Shown: positions 35,394-49,914 of the stretch, in pieces
How the letters are laid out: each line of letters begins with the position of its first letter
How positions within the stretch are numbered: position 1 is the first letter of the stretch
Source of the DNA: Cyclina sinensis
Taxonomy: Eukaryota > Mollusca > Bivalvia > Venerida > Veneridae
Direction: 5' to 3'
Assembly (NCBI GenBank): GCA_012932295.1
Contig: JAAONU010000010.1
Span: 27,587,348-27,651,347 of the forward strand
Length of the DNA: 64,000 nt
Program-made: the position numbers and the translations under genes
Notes under the pieces: generated by a model
Databases searched by the model: none
The model's input: the letters and a program-made list of their open reading frames with translations, nothing else
What the model was told of the DNA's origin: nothing

Positions 35394-38300
35394 ATAAGAA
35401 AGGACTAGCACCATATGTGACTGTAGAATAGTATCAAAGTATTTAACAATAAGAAATATCTAACTCCATATGTGACTGTATAATAGTATCAAAGCATGCA
35501 CCAATAAGAAACAACTAACACCATTTGGGACTATAGAATAGTATCAAAGTATGCATCAATAAGAAACAACTAACACCATTTGGGACTGTAGAATAGTATC
35601 AAAGTATGCATCAATAAGAAATAACTAATCCAATATGTGACTGTAGAATAGTATCAAACCATGTATAAATAAAAAAGAACTAACACCATATAGGGCTGTA
35701 GAATAGTATCAGACTATGTATCAATAAGAAACAACTAACACCCTACTGGACTGGAGAATAGTATCAAACCATCTATCAATAAGAAACAACTAACGCCCTA
35801 TTGGACTGTAGAATAGTATCAAACCATGCATCAATAAAAAACAATTAACGTTCTATTGCACTGCAGAATAGTATCAAACCATAATAAGAAACAACTAACG
35901 CCCTATTGAACTGTAGAATAGTATCAAACAATGCATCAATAAGAAACAACTAACGCCCTACGGGACTGTAGAATAGTATCAAGCCATGTATCAATAAGAA
36001 AAAACAAACGCACTATTAGACTGTTGAATAGTATCAAAGGATGCATCAATAAGAAACAACTAAAACCATATGAGACTGTAGAATAGTATCAAACCATGCA
36101 TCAAAAAGAAATAACTACCGCCATATGTGACTGTAGAATAGTGTCGAAGCATGCATCAATAAGAAACAACTATCGCCATATGGGACTGTAGAATAGTATC
36201 AAAGCATGCATCAAAAAGAAACAACTAAAACCATATGTGACTGTAGAATAGTGTCGAAGCATGCATCAATAAGAAACAACTAACACCATATGAGACTGTA
36301 GAATAGTATCAAACCATGCATCAAAAAGAAATAACTACCGCCATATGTGACTGTAGAATAGTGTCGAAGCATGCATCAATAAGAAACAACTTACACCATA
36401 TGTGACTGTAGAATAGTATCAAACCATGCATCAAAAAAAATAACTATCGCCATATGTGACTGTAGAATAGTGTCGAAGCATGCATCAATAAAAAACAACT
36501 AACACCATATGAGACTGTAGAATAGTATCAAACCATGCATCAAAAAGAAATAACTATCGCCATATGTGACTGTAGAATAGTGTCGAAGCATGCATCAATA
36601 AGAAACAACTATCGCCATATGGGACTGTAGAATAGTATCAAAGCATGCATCAATAAGAAACAACTAGCACCATATGTGACTGTAGCATAGTATCAAAGCA
36701 TCCATCAATAAGAAACAACTAGCACCATATGTGACTGCAGAATAGTATCAAAGCATGCACCAATAAGAAACAACTAACACCATATGGGACTGTAGAATAG
36801 TATCAAAGCATGCATCAATAAGAAACAACTAGCACCATATGTGACTGCAGAATAGTATCAAAGCATGCATCAATAAGAAACAACTATCACCATTTGGGAA
36901 TGTAGAATAGTATCAAAGCATGCATTAATAAAAATACAACTAACACCATATAGGACTGCAGAATAGTATCAAAGCATGCATCAATAAGAAACAACTAACA
37001 TCATAGAGGACTCTAGAATAGTATCAAAGCATGCATCAATAAGAAACAACTAACCCCACATGTGACTGTAGAATAGTATCAAAGCATGCAACAATAAGAA
37101 ACAACTGACACCATATGTGACTGTAGAAGAGTATAAGAGAATGCATCGATAAGAAACAACTAACATAATATAGGACTGCAGAATAATATCAAAGCATGCA
37201 TCAATAAGAAACAACTAACCCCATATGTGACTGTAGAATAGTATCAAAGCATGCATCAATAAGAAACAACTGACACCATATGGGACTGCAGAATAGTATC
37301 AAAGCATGCATCAGTAAGAAACAACTAACCCCATATGTGACTGTAGAATAGTATCAAAGCATGCATCAATAAGAAACAACAAACCCCATATGGGACTGTA
37401 GAATAGTATCAAAACATGCATCAATAAGAAAGAACTAACACCATATGGGACTGTAGAAAAGTATGAAAGCATGCATCAATAAGAAACAACTAACACCATA
37501 TGGGACTGTAGAATAGAATCAAAACATGGATCAATAAGAAACAACTAACACCATATGGGACTGTAGAATAGTATCAAAGCATTCATCAATAAGAAACAAC
37601 TACCATCATATGGGACTGTAGAATAGTATCAAAGCATGCATCAATAAGAAAGAACTAACACCAATTGGGACTGTAGAAAAGTATGAAAGCATGCATCAAT
37701 AAGAAACAACTAACACCATATGGGACTGTAGAATAGAATCAAAATATGGATCAATAAGAAACAACTAAACCATATGGGACTGTAGAATAGTATCAAAGCA
37801 TTCATCAATAAGAAACAACAACTATCATATGGGACTGTAGAATAGTATCAAAGCATGCATCAATAAGAAACAACTAACATCATATGGGACTGTAGAATAG
37901 TATCATATCATGCATCAATAAGAAACAAATAACACCATATTGGACTGTAGATTAGTATCAAATCATGCATCAATAAAAAAACAACTAACACCATATTAGA
38001 ATGTAGAATAGTATCAAAACATGCATCAATAAGAAACAACTAACACCATATGGGACTGTAGAAAAATATCAAAGCATTCATCAATAAGAAACAACTACCA
38101 TCATACGTGACTGTAGAATAGTATCAAAGCATGCATCAATAAGAAACAACTACCATCATATGTGACTGTAGAATAGTATCAAAGCATACATCAATAAGAA
38201 ACAATTAACACCATATGGGACTGTAGATTAGTATCAAAGAATGCATAAAATAAGAAACAACTAACATCATATGGGAATGTAGAATAGTATCAAAACATGC

Positions 38301-39799
38301 ATCAATAAGAAACAACTAACACCATATGGGACTTCAGAATAGTATCAAAGCATGCATCAATAAGAAACAACTAACGCCATTAGGGACTGTAGAATAGTAT
38401 CAAAGCATACATCAATAAGAAACAACTAACACCATTAGGGACTGTAGAATAGTATCAAAGCATACATCAATAAGAAACAACTAACACCATTAGGGACTGT
38501 AGAATAGTATCAAAGCATACATCAATAAGAAACAATTAATACCATATGGGACTGTAGATTAGTATCAAAGCATGCATAAAATAAGAAACAACTAACATTT
38601 TATGGGAATGAAGATTAGTATCAAAACATGAATCAATAAGAAACAACTAACACCATATAGGACTGCAGAATAGTATCAAAGCATGCATCAATAAGAAACA
38701 ACTAACGCCATATGGGACTGTAGAATAGTATCAAGGCATTTATCAATAAGAAACAACTACCATCATATGCGACTGTAGAATAGTATCAAAGCATGCATCA
38801 ATAAGAAATAACTAACACCATATATGACTGTAGAATAGTATCAAAACATGCATCAATAAGAAACAACTAACACCATATATGACTGTAGAATAGTATCAAA
38901 GCATGCATCAATAAGAAACAACTAACATCATATATGACTGTAGAATAGTATCAAAACATGCATCAATAAGAAAGAACTAGCACCATATAGGACTGCAGAA
39001 TAGTATCAAAGCATGCATCAATAAGAAAGAACTAGCACCATATAGGACTGCAGAATAGTATCAAAGCATGCATCAATAAGAAAGAACTAGCGCCATATAT
39101 GACTGTAGAATAGTATCAAAGCATGCATCAATAAGAAACAACTAACACCATATAGGACTGCAGAATAGTATCAAAACATGCATCAATAAGAAAGAACTAG
39201 CGCCATATGGGACTGTAGAATAGTATCAAAGCATGCATCAATAAGAAAGAACTAGCGCCATATGGGACTGTAGAATAGTATCAAAGCATGCATCAATAAG
39301 AAAGAACTAGCACCATATAGGACTGTAGAATAGTATCAAAGCATGCATCAATAAGAAACAACTAGCGCCATATATGACTGTAGAATAGTATCAAAACATG
39401 CATCAATAAGAAAGAACTAGCGCCATATAGGACTGCAGAATAGTATCAAAGCATGCATCAATAAGAAAGAACTAGCACCATATAGGACTGCAGAATAGTA
39501 TCAAAGCATGCATCAATAAGAAACAACTAGCGCCATATATGACTGTAGAATAGTATCAAAGCATGCATCAATAAGAAACAACTAACACCATATAGGACTG
39601 CAGAATAGTATCAAAACATGCATCAATAAGAAACAACTAGCGCCATATATGACTGTAGAATAGTATCAAAGCATGCATCAATAAGAAACAACTAACACCA
39701 TATAGGACTGTAGAATAGTATCAAAGCATGCATCAATAAGAAACAACTAACACCATATAGGACTGCAGAATAGTATCAAAGCATGCATCAATAAGAAAC

Positions 39800-42700
39800 A
39801 ACTAGCGCCATATATGACTGTAGAATAGTATCAAAGCATGCATCAATAAGAAACAACTAACACCATATAGGACTGCAGAATAGTATCAAAGCATGCATCA
39901 ATAAGAAACAACTAGCGCCATATATGACTGTAGAATAGTATCAAAGCATGCATCAATAAGAAAGAACTAGCACCATATAGGACTGCAGAATAGTATCAAA
40001 GCATGCATCAATAAGAAACAACTAGCGCCATATATGACTGTAGAATAGTATCAAAGCATGCATCAATAAGAAACAACTAACACCATATGGGACTGCAGAA
40101 TAGTATCAAATCATGCATCAATAAGAAACAACTAACACCATATGGGACTGTAGAATAGTATCAAAGCAATCATCAATAAGAAACAACTAACATCATATAG
40201 GACTGCAGAATAGTATCAAAGCATGCATCAATAAGAAACAACTAACACCATATGGGACTGTAGAATAGTATCAAAGCATGCATCAATAAGAAGCAGCTGA
40301 CACCATATGGGACTGTAGAAGAGTATAAGAGCATGCATCGATAAGAAACAACTAACACCATATAGGACTGCAGAATAGTATCAAAGCATGCATCAATAAG
40401 AAACAACTAACACCATATGGGACTGTAGAATAGTATCAAAGCATGCATCAAAAAGAAACAACTACCATCATATGGGACTGTAGAATAGTATCAAAGCATG
40501 CATCAATAAGAAACAACTAACATCATACAGGACTGCAGAATAGTATCAAAGCATGCATCAATAAGAAACAACTAACACCATATGGGACTGTAGAATAGTA
40601 TCAAAGCATTCATCAATAAGAAACAACTACCATCATATGGGACTGTAGACTAGTATCAAAGCATGCATCAATAAGAAACAATTAACACCATATGGGACTG
40701 TAGAATAGTATCAAAGCATGCATCAAGATGAAACAACTAACCATATTGGACTGTTGAATAGTATCAAAGCATGCATTAATAAAAATCAACTAACACCATA
40801 TATGACTGTAGAATAGTATCAAAACATGCATCAATAAGAAAGAACTAACACCATATGGGAATGTAGAATAGTATCAAAGCATGCATTAATAAAAAACAAC
40901 TATCATCATATAGGACTGCAGAATAGTATAAGAGCATGCATCAATAAGAAACAACTAACACCATATGGGACTGTAGAATAGTATCAAAGCATGCATCAAT
41001 AAGAAACAACTGACACCATATGGGACTGTAGAAGAGTATAAGAGCATGCATCGATAAGAAACAACTAACACAATATTGGATTGCAGAATAGTATCAAAGC
41101 ATGCATCAATAAGAAACAACTAACCCCATATGTGACTGTAGAATAGTATCAAAGCATGCATCAATAAGAAACAACTGACACCATATGGGATTGTGGAAGA
41201 GTATCAAAGCATGCATCAAAAAAAAACAACTAACACCATACAGCACTGCAGAATAGTATCAAAGCATGCATCAATAAGAAACAACTAACCCAATATTGGA
41301 TTGTAGAATAGTATCAAAACATGCATCAATAAGAAAGAACTAACACCATATAGGACTGCAGAATAGTATCAAAGCATGCATCAATAAGAAACAACTAGCG
41401 CCATATATGACTGTAGAATAGTATCAAAGCATGCATCAATAAGAAACAACTAACACCATATAGGACTGCAGAATAGTATCAAAGCATGCATCAATAAGAA
41501 ACAACTAGCGCCATATATGACTGTAGAATAGTATCAAAGCATGCATCAATAAGAAAGAACTAGCGCCATATATGACTGTAGAATAGTATCAAAGCATGCA
41601 TCAATAAGAAACAACTAACACCATATGGGACTTCAGAATAGTATCAAATCATGCATCAATAAGAAACAACTAACACCATATGGGACTGTAGAATAGTATC
41701 AAAGCATTCATCAATAAGAAACAACTAACATCATATAGGACTGCAGAATAGTATCAAAGCATGCATCAATAAGAAACAACTAACACCATATGGGACTGTA
41801 GAATAGTATCAAAGCATGCATCAATAAGAAGCAGCTGACACCATATGGGACTGTAGAAGAGTATAAGAGCATGCATCGATAAGAAACAACTAACACCATA
41901 TAGGACTGCAGAATAGTATCAAAGCATGCATCAATAAGAAACAACTAACACCATATGGGACTGTAGAATAGTATCAAAGCATGCATCAAAAAGAAACAAC
42001 TACCATCATATGGGACTGTAGAATAGTATCAAAGCATGCATCAATAAGAAACAACTAACATCATACAGGACTGCAGAATAGTATCAAAGCATGCATCAAT
42101 AAGAAACAACTAACACCATATGGGACTGTAGAATAGTATCAAAGCATTCATCAATAAGAAACAACTACCATCATATGGGACTGTAGACTAGTATCAAAGC
42201 ATGCATCAATAAGAAACAATTAACACCATATGGGACTGTAGAATAGTATCAAAGCATGCATCAAGATGAAACAACTAACCATATTGGACTGTTGAATAGT
42301 ATCAAAGCATGCATTAATAAAAATCAACTAACACCATATATGACTGTAGAATAGTATCAAAACATGCATCAATAAGAAAGAACTAACACCATATGGGAAT
42401 GTAGAATAGTATCAAAGCATGCATTAATAAAAAACAACTATCATCATATAGGACTGCAGAATAGTATAAGAGCATGCATCAATAAGAAACAACTAACACC
42501 ATATGGGACTGTAGAATAGTATCAAAGAATGCATCAATAAGAAACAACTGACACCATATGGGACTGTAGAAGAGTATAAGAGCATGCATCGATAAGAAAC
42601 AACTAACACAATATTGGATTGCAGAATAGTATCAAAGCATGCATCAATAAGAAACAACTAACCCCATATGTGACTGTAGAATAGTATCAAAGCATGCATC

Positions 42701-42870
42701 AATAAGAAACAACTGACACCATATGGGATTGTGGAAGAGTATCAAAGCATGCATCAAAAAAAAACAACTAACACCATACAGCACTGCAGAATAGTATCAA
42801 AGCATGCATCAATAAGAAACAACTAACCCAATATTGGACTGTAGAATAGTATCAAAACATGCATCAATAA
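39800..42870. repeat. 1,538-bp tandem duplication within the satellite
   Basis: Two blocks, about 39800-41335 and 41336-42870, share the same rare variants in order, for example AAGAAGCAGCTGACACC (40290 and 41828), GATGAAACAACTAACCATATTGG and ACAGCACTGCAG. Differences are few (GACTGCAG versus GACTTCAG, GCAATC versus GCATTC). The offset of 1,538 is two less than 28 monomers. Confidence 0.85.
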
Positions 42871-45800
42871 GAAAGAACTAACACCATATGGGACTGTAGA
42901 AAAGTATGAAAGCATGCATCAATAAGAAACAACTAACACCATATGGGACTGTAGAATAGAATCAAAACATGCATCAATAAGAAACAACTAACACCAAATA
43001 TGACTGTTGAATAGTATCAAAGCATGCATCAATAAGAAACAAATAACACCATATGGGACTGTAGATTAGTATCAAAGCATACATCAATAAAAAAACAACT
43101 AACACCATATTGGAATGTAGAATAGTATCAAAACATGCATCAATAAGAAACAACTAACACCATATGTGACTGTAGAATAGTATCAAAGCATTCATCAATA
43201 AGAAACAACTAACACCATATAGGACTGCAGAATAGTATCAAAGCATTCATCAATAAGAAACAACTAACACAATATAGGACTGTAGAATAGTATCAAAGCA
43301 TTCATCAATAAGAAACAACTAACACCATATAGGACTGCAGAATAGTATCAAAGCATTCATCAATAAGAAACAACTAACCCCACATGTGACTGTAGAATAG
43401 TATCAAAGCATTCATCAATAAGAAACAACTAACACCATATAGGACTGTAGAATAGTATCAAAGCATTCATCAATAAGAAACAACTAACACCATATAGGAC
43501 TGCAGAATAGTATCAAAGCATTCATCAATAAGAAACAACTAACACCATATAGGACTGCAGAATAGTATCAAAGCATTCATCAATAAGAAACAACTAACAC
43601 CATATGTGACTGTAGAATAGTATCAAAGCATGCATCAATAAGAAACAACTAACATCATATAGGACTGCAGAATAGTATCAAAGCATTCATCAATAAGAAA
43701 CAACTAACACCATATAGGACTGTAGAATATTATCAAAGCATGCATCAATAAGAAACAACTAACACCATATGGGACTGCAGAATAGTATCAAAGCATTCAT
43801 CAATAAGAAACAACTAACACCATATGGGACTGTAGAATAGTATTTAAGCATTCATCAATAAGAAACTACTACCATCATATGGGACTGTAGAATAGTATCA
43901 AAGCATATATCAATAAGAAACAACTAACACCATATATGACTGTAGAATAGTATCGAAGCATGCATCAATAAGAAATAACAAACACCATATCGGAATGTAG
44001 AATAGTATCAAAGAATGCATCAATAAGAAACAACTAACACCATATGGGACTGTAGAAGAGTGTAAGAGCATGCATCGATAAGAAACAACTAACACAATAT
44101 AGTATTGCAGAATAGTATCAAAGCATGCATCAATAAGAAACAACTAACCCCATATGGGACTGTAGAATAGTATCAAAGCATGCATCAATAAGAAACAACT
44201 AACCCCATATGGGACTGTAGAATAGTATCAAAGCATGCATCAATAAGAAAAAACTAACCCCATATGGGACTGTAGAAAAGTATGAAAGCATGCATCAATA
44301 AGAAACAACTAACACCATATGGGACTGTAGATTAGTATCAAAGCATGCATCAAAAAGAAAACAACTAACCCAATATGGGACTGTAGAATAGTATCAATAC
44401 ATGCATCAATAAGAAAGAACTAACACCATATGGGACTGTAGAAAAGTATGAAAGCATGCATCAATAAGAAACAACTAACACCATATGGGACTGTAGACTA
44501 GAATCAAAACATGCATCAATAAGAAACAATTAACACCATATGGGACTGTAGAATAGTATCAAAGCATTCGTCAATAAGAAACAACTACCACCACATGGGA
44601 CTGTAGAATAGTATCAAAGCATGCATCAATAAGAAACAACTAACACCAAATATGACTGTAGAATAGTATCAAAGCATGCATCAATAAGAAACAAATAACA
44701 CCATATGGGACTGTAGATTAGTATCAAAGCATATATCAATAAGAAACAATTAACACCATATGGGACTGTAGATTAGTATCAGAGCATGCATCGATAAGAA
44801 ACAACTAACATCATATAGGAATGTAGAATAGTATCAAAGAATGCATCAATAAGAAACATCTAACACCATATGGGACTGTAGAAGAGTGTAAGAGCATGCA
44901 TCAATAAGAAACAACTAACACAATATAGGACTGCAGAATAGTATCAAAGGGTGCATCAATAAGAAACAACTAACCCCATATGGGACTGTAGAATAGTATC
45001 AAAGCATCCATCAATAAGAAACAACTAACCCCATATGGGACTGTAGAATAGTATCAAAGCATGCATCAATAAGAAACAACTAACCCCATATGGGACTGTA
45101 GAAAAGTATGAAAGCATGCATCAATAAGAAATAACTAACACCATATGGGACTGTAGACTAGTATCAAAGCATGCATAAAAAAAAACAACTAACCCCATAT
45201 GGGACTGTAGAATAGTATCAATACATGCATCAATAAGAAAGAACTAACACCATATGGGACTGTAGAAAAGTATGAAAGCATGCATCAATAAGAAACAACT
45301 AACACCATATGGGACTGTAGACTAGAATCAAAACATGCATCAATAAGAAACAACTAAGGCCATATGTGACTGTAGAATAGTATTAAAGCATACATCAATA
45401 AGAAACAATCAACACCATATGGGACTGTAGATTAGTATCAGAGCATGCATCAATAAGAAACAACTTACATCATATAGGAATGTAGAATAGTATCAAAGAA
45501 TGCATCAATAAGAAACAACTAACACCATATGGGACTGTAGAAGAGTGTAAGAGTATGCATCAATAAGAAACAACTGACACAATATAGGACTGCAGAATAG
45601 TATCAAACATGCATCAATAAGAAAGCATCAATAAGAAACAACTAACACCATATGGGACTGTAGAAGAGTGTAAGAGCATGCATAAATAAGAAACAACTAA
45701 CACAATATAGGACTGCAGAATAGTATCAAAGCATGCATCAATAAAAAACAACTAACCCCATATGGGACTGTAGAATAGTATCAAAGCATGCATCAATAAG

Positions 45801-47322
45801 AAACAACTAACCCCATATGGGACTGTAGAATAGTATCAAAGCATGCCTCAATAAGAAACAACTAACCCCATATGGGACTGTAGAATAGTATCAAAACATG
45901 CATCAATAAGAAACAACTAAGTAAACACGATATGGGACTGTAGAATAGTATCAAAGCATGCATCAATAAGAAACAACTAACCCCATATGGGACTGTAGAA
46001 TAGTATCAAAACATGCATCAATAAGAAACAACTAAGTGAACACGATATGGGACTGTAGAATAGTATCAAAGCATGCATCAATAAGGAACTACTAACATCA
46101 TATGGGAATGTAAAATTGTATCAAATCATGTATCAATAAGAAACAACTAACACCACATGGGACTGAAGAATAGTATCAAACCGTGTATCAAGAAGAAACA
46201 ACTAACACCATATGGGACTGTAGAATAGTATCAAAGCATGCATCAATAAGAAACAACAAACACCATATGGGACTGTAGAATAGTATCAAATCATGCATCA
46301 ATAAGAAACAACTAACACCATATGTGACTGTATAATAGTATCAAAGCATGCATCAATAAGAAACAATTACCATTATATGGGACTGTAGAATAGTATCAAA
46401 GCATGCATCCATAAGAAACAACTACCACCATATGTGACTGTAGAATAGTATCAGAGCATGCATCAATAAGAAACAACTACCACCATATGGGACTGTAGAA
46501 TAGTATCAAACCGTGCATCAATAAGAAACAACTACCACCATATGTGACTGTAGAATAGTATCAAAGCATGCATCAAAAAGAAACAACTAACACCATATGT
46601 GACTGTAAAATGTATCAAAGCATGCATCAATAAGAAACAACAAACTCCATATGGGACTGTCGATTAGTATCAAAGCATGCATAAAAAAAAAACAAATAAC
46701 ACCATATGGGACTGCAGAATAGTATCAAAGCATGCGTCAATAAGAAACAACTAACACCATATGAGACTGTAGAATAGTATCAAAGCATGCATCAATAAGA
46801 AACAACTAACACCATATAGGACTGCAGAATAGTATCAAAGCATGCATCAATAAGAAACAACTACCATTATATGGGACTGTAGAATAGTATCAAAGCATGC
46901 ATTATTAAGAAACAACTAACACCTTATGGGACTGTAGAATAGTATCAAACCATGCATCAATAAGAAACAATTAACACCATATGTGACTGTAGAATAGTGT
47001 CAAAGCATGCATCAATAAGAAACAACTACCATTATATGGGACTGTAGAATAGTATCAAAGCATGCATCAATAAGAAACAACTAACACCTTATGGGACTGT
47101 AGAATAGTATCAAACCATGCATCAATAAGAAAGAACTCACACCATAGGTGACTGTATAATAGTATCAAAGCATGTATCTATAGGAAACAACCACCATTAT
47201 ATTGGACTGTAGAATAGTATCAAAGCATGAATCAATAAGAAACAACTAAGGGCATATGTGACTGTAGAATAGTATCAAAGCATGTATCAAGAAGAAACAA
47301 CTAACACCATATGGGACTGCAA

Positions 47323-48829
47323 AACGCATAATTATAAAAAAAAGTACATTTTCCTTTGGTTTTCAATATATATCTTTTTGAAATGTAACCAATACAAACC
47401 GTCTTTTCTCAAATACAATTAATACACACTTTAACTAATTTAGCTGTACGGACAAACTTTGAACAACGAACACAGTCAATATATTATTCTAACGCGATAT
47501 GAAACATTTCCTATATGATAATAAAGGGAAACCAGCTATACTTTATTATACGCAAAATATATGTGGCTGTTATGATTTCCTCCCAGTTAATGCATAAAAA
47601 AAGATTTTTCTCCATTGTTTTTGTTTATTTCTTTTTTTTTTTGTTTTAGGCAAGTAACGGTCAAAAATGTCAGCTTTACATCAGCTATTACATTCCAAAA
47701 CATGCATCGTCGGCGCAATCTTTGCTTGTTAATAAAAAAAAAACAAACAATATTTACAATGAATACCAAAAAAAATGCAAAAAGTGCACCAAACGTTATA
47801 ACAACGTACTATACGGCACATTTGTAAAATGACGTCATGAGCTATCTCGAGTGGTCATTTTTTGTATATATGTTTAATCTAATAGCGGGTTTGACGCAAC
47901 ATATTGTTCTTAGTTGTGATTTCAAAGAGTATGAGTCGAGAAAATTGATATCGATGCAGTTGTAACTGTGATGCTAAACTAAAGAAAAACGGAAACCGCA
48001 TTATTAGACAAATTCCCTCGCTTTCGCCAGTGGGGTGTAAATTGTAACGGCATGGAACCGAATGTCCGCAACTGAAGATTGATGAATACAAAATATAGTT
48101 CAAATTTCTTTCGTGATTAGAATTGAAATAATAAATACGTTTCTATATTTTTTCGGTGAATACAATATGGGCCGTCGTTCGGATGCTGAAAATTTAATTA
48201 CTCGTGATTTAATTTCGTACGCATCTGAACTCCGTCCATGTTCACCGATAAAATATAGGAACTTATTTATTATTCCTTAATTAAAGATAATGTGATACTT
48301 GAGAAGTAGATTGAAGATGTTAATTTATTAAACAGAACAGAACTGTTAGTTAATTTATTAGAATGTATTGTCTTAGGATTCTCTCGGTAAGAGGTCAAGC
48401 TCAGAACGACATGCACTATTAAAATGGTTTCTGATTAAAAACTCAAAAATAACTATCCTGAGGATCTTTAGACTGTTTATACATAAAGGAAATAATAAGT
48501 GGCTGACCCTGTTCATAATTACAAGATGGTTATGCATGATGAATAGATAAACCTCGCTGATTTAGGAGTCAGTACTAGTAGATAAAAGGTCAAAGGTCTC
48601 TATTTTATGAAGTCTATCATTTCAAGTGTCGGAAGTTGTCTACATCAAAGGACACAGGTGATTACACAAAGGATTTTATTTTACATAGATGAGTAATATA
48701 AATTTAACTCTTTACGAATCGTTTTTTTTTTTTTTTACTTTTTAGTTTTCAGGTATAATTGGACACTCTATAAAATCACTTTTCTTTCATTCTTTTTCTA
48801 ATTTGCTCTGCTTTCATCACTAAGACGTG
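47323..48829. other. Unique AT-rich sequence right of the satellite
   Basis: No gene, RNA or repeat was recognised. Short frames at 47587-47827 overlap on both strands and are T/A-tract driven. A T16 run lies near 48721. Confidence 0.6.
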
Positions 48830-49910
48830 CAATACATCCGAAAACTGTGCAGGAATTAGTCATATCTCATTTTAAGTGTGAAAACAAGCATGGATTTATT
48901 TCACTCTCTTGAAAGGGAAGCCCTTTTTTCATCAATTTTTGGAATGACCCAAAACAAACTTTCACACTACCCAGCTTAATCACTCTTGAATACATACCGC
49001 TATGTTAAATTTCATTTACACTCGTCATTGCAACGAGCGATCACCTGTAATACATGCGCATGCGCAGAGAAAGTTATTCGGACATGTTAAATGTTTTTCG
49101 AAAAAAAAAAGAAATAAAAAACTTCACTTACCGTAAGGTGTTTTACCAAGTTCATTTATGTAAATTGCAGTAAAGAGAAAAGATTGCGGAACATTCTTCT
49201 AACATTAATGTGTCTAAATCACAAAGTTACTTTTTGAAACACCAATATATGTCTCTAATTAACAGCAGTATGGTTGTTTATCTTTTACCCAAGATCTACC
49301 TTTAACAAGATATTAACGCGCTTTCAAGTTTGCTTAGCTCACTCGTGATTCAATTAGACGTGACGAAGCAAATTTGTAACTTTCATTTAGAGTAAATGTC
49401 TATCAACTATCACATTTGCAATTAATTACGTATATAAATTATAACAGTAATAGACTAACACAACTTTACAATTTTCCTTTTAAATATTCTGCACTTTAAC
49501 ACTGTTTCTTTATCAAAACGATAAAATGCGTTATATCAAATCCAATCATATTGACACAATATGTACGTATTAAATCATCACATTTCTTTACTTCCAAAGT
49601 TAAGGTTGATCACGAATATCTGCAGGGAAGTGACGTGAACAGGTATTTATATAAGCAACCGTGAAATTTGATTTGCTATGCAGCTTGTCGACCGCTTGAA
49701 CAAAAATACCCATTCGTTATGTTATGGCATACTGGAAAATAAAATGAATAGAAAGCGATTTGCAATTGGTTTTAATATTAGATAATTTGCCATGCATCAA
49801 TTAAAACTTAGGAAGAAGGTGTATGTACATTGTCTTAAAAACCTGACTTGAACTGGCAAAAATAACAAATAAGAATTGTTATTTTATGTAAATATAAAAA
49901 GAGATAATAA
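48830..49910 (-). promoter_or_regulatory. Promoter and first-exon-like paralogous segment 2
   Basis: It aligns with 21100-22140. On the minus strand a canonical TATA box TATATAAATA (complement of 49644-49653) precedes CACGTCACTTC, and the donor GTAAGTGAAG follows exon end 49132. The putative exon is about 490 bases. Downstream on this strand lies 1.3 kb of unique DNA and then the satellite, so no gene body is visible for it. Confidence 0.5.
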
Positions 49911-49914
49911 GAAA

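Larger units (their letters stand above)
26856..38817. repeat. 5,981-bp tandem segmental duplication within the satellite
   Basis: Unit 1 is about 26856-32836 and unit 2 about 32837-38817. Both contain the same satellite variants in the same order and the same 1.75-kb insert. By eye I find only two substitutions, near 31683/37664 and near 32650/38631. The boundaries are set by where the variant order stops agreeing. Confidence 0.93.
26544..47322. repeat. 55-bp satellite array, about 314 monomers in three blocks
   Basis: The monomer runs CACCATATGGGACTGTAG, AATAGTATCAAAGCATGC, ATCAATAAGAAACAACTAA, and spacing between copies is 55. The blocks are 26544-27663, 29413-33644 and 35394-47322. Each monomer contains the palindromes CCATATGG and GCATGC/ATGCAT. 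Variants form local domains: a 330-bp six-mer at 26906-27565, alternating TATAGGACTGCAG and TATATGACTGTAG dimers (110 bp) at about 38985-40080, and CATTCATC-type monomers at 43190-43860. Single-base insertions and a partial monomer near 45605 also occur. Open frames in the array are artefacts of the period. Confidence 0.97.

Noticed and set aside
26544..47322. Regularly spaced repeats that could suggest a CRISPR array
   Set aside because: The whole 55-bp unit is repeated with no unique spacers, and the surrounding sequence is clearly animal nuclear DNA.
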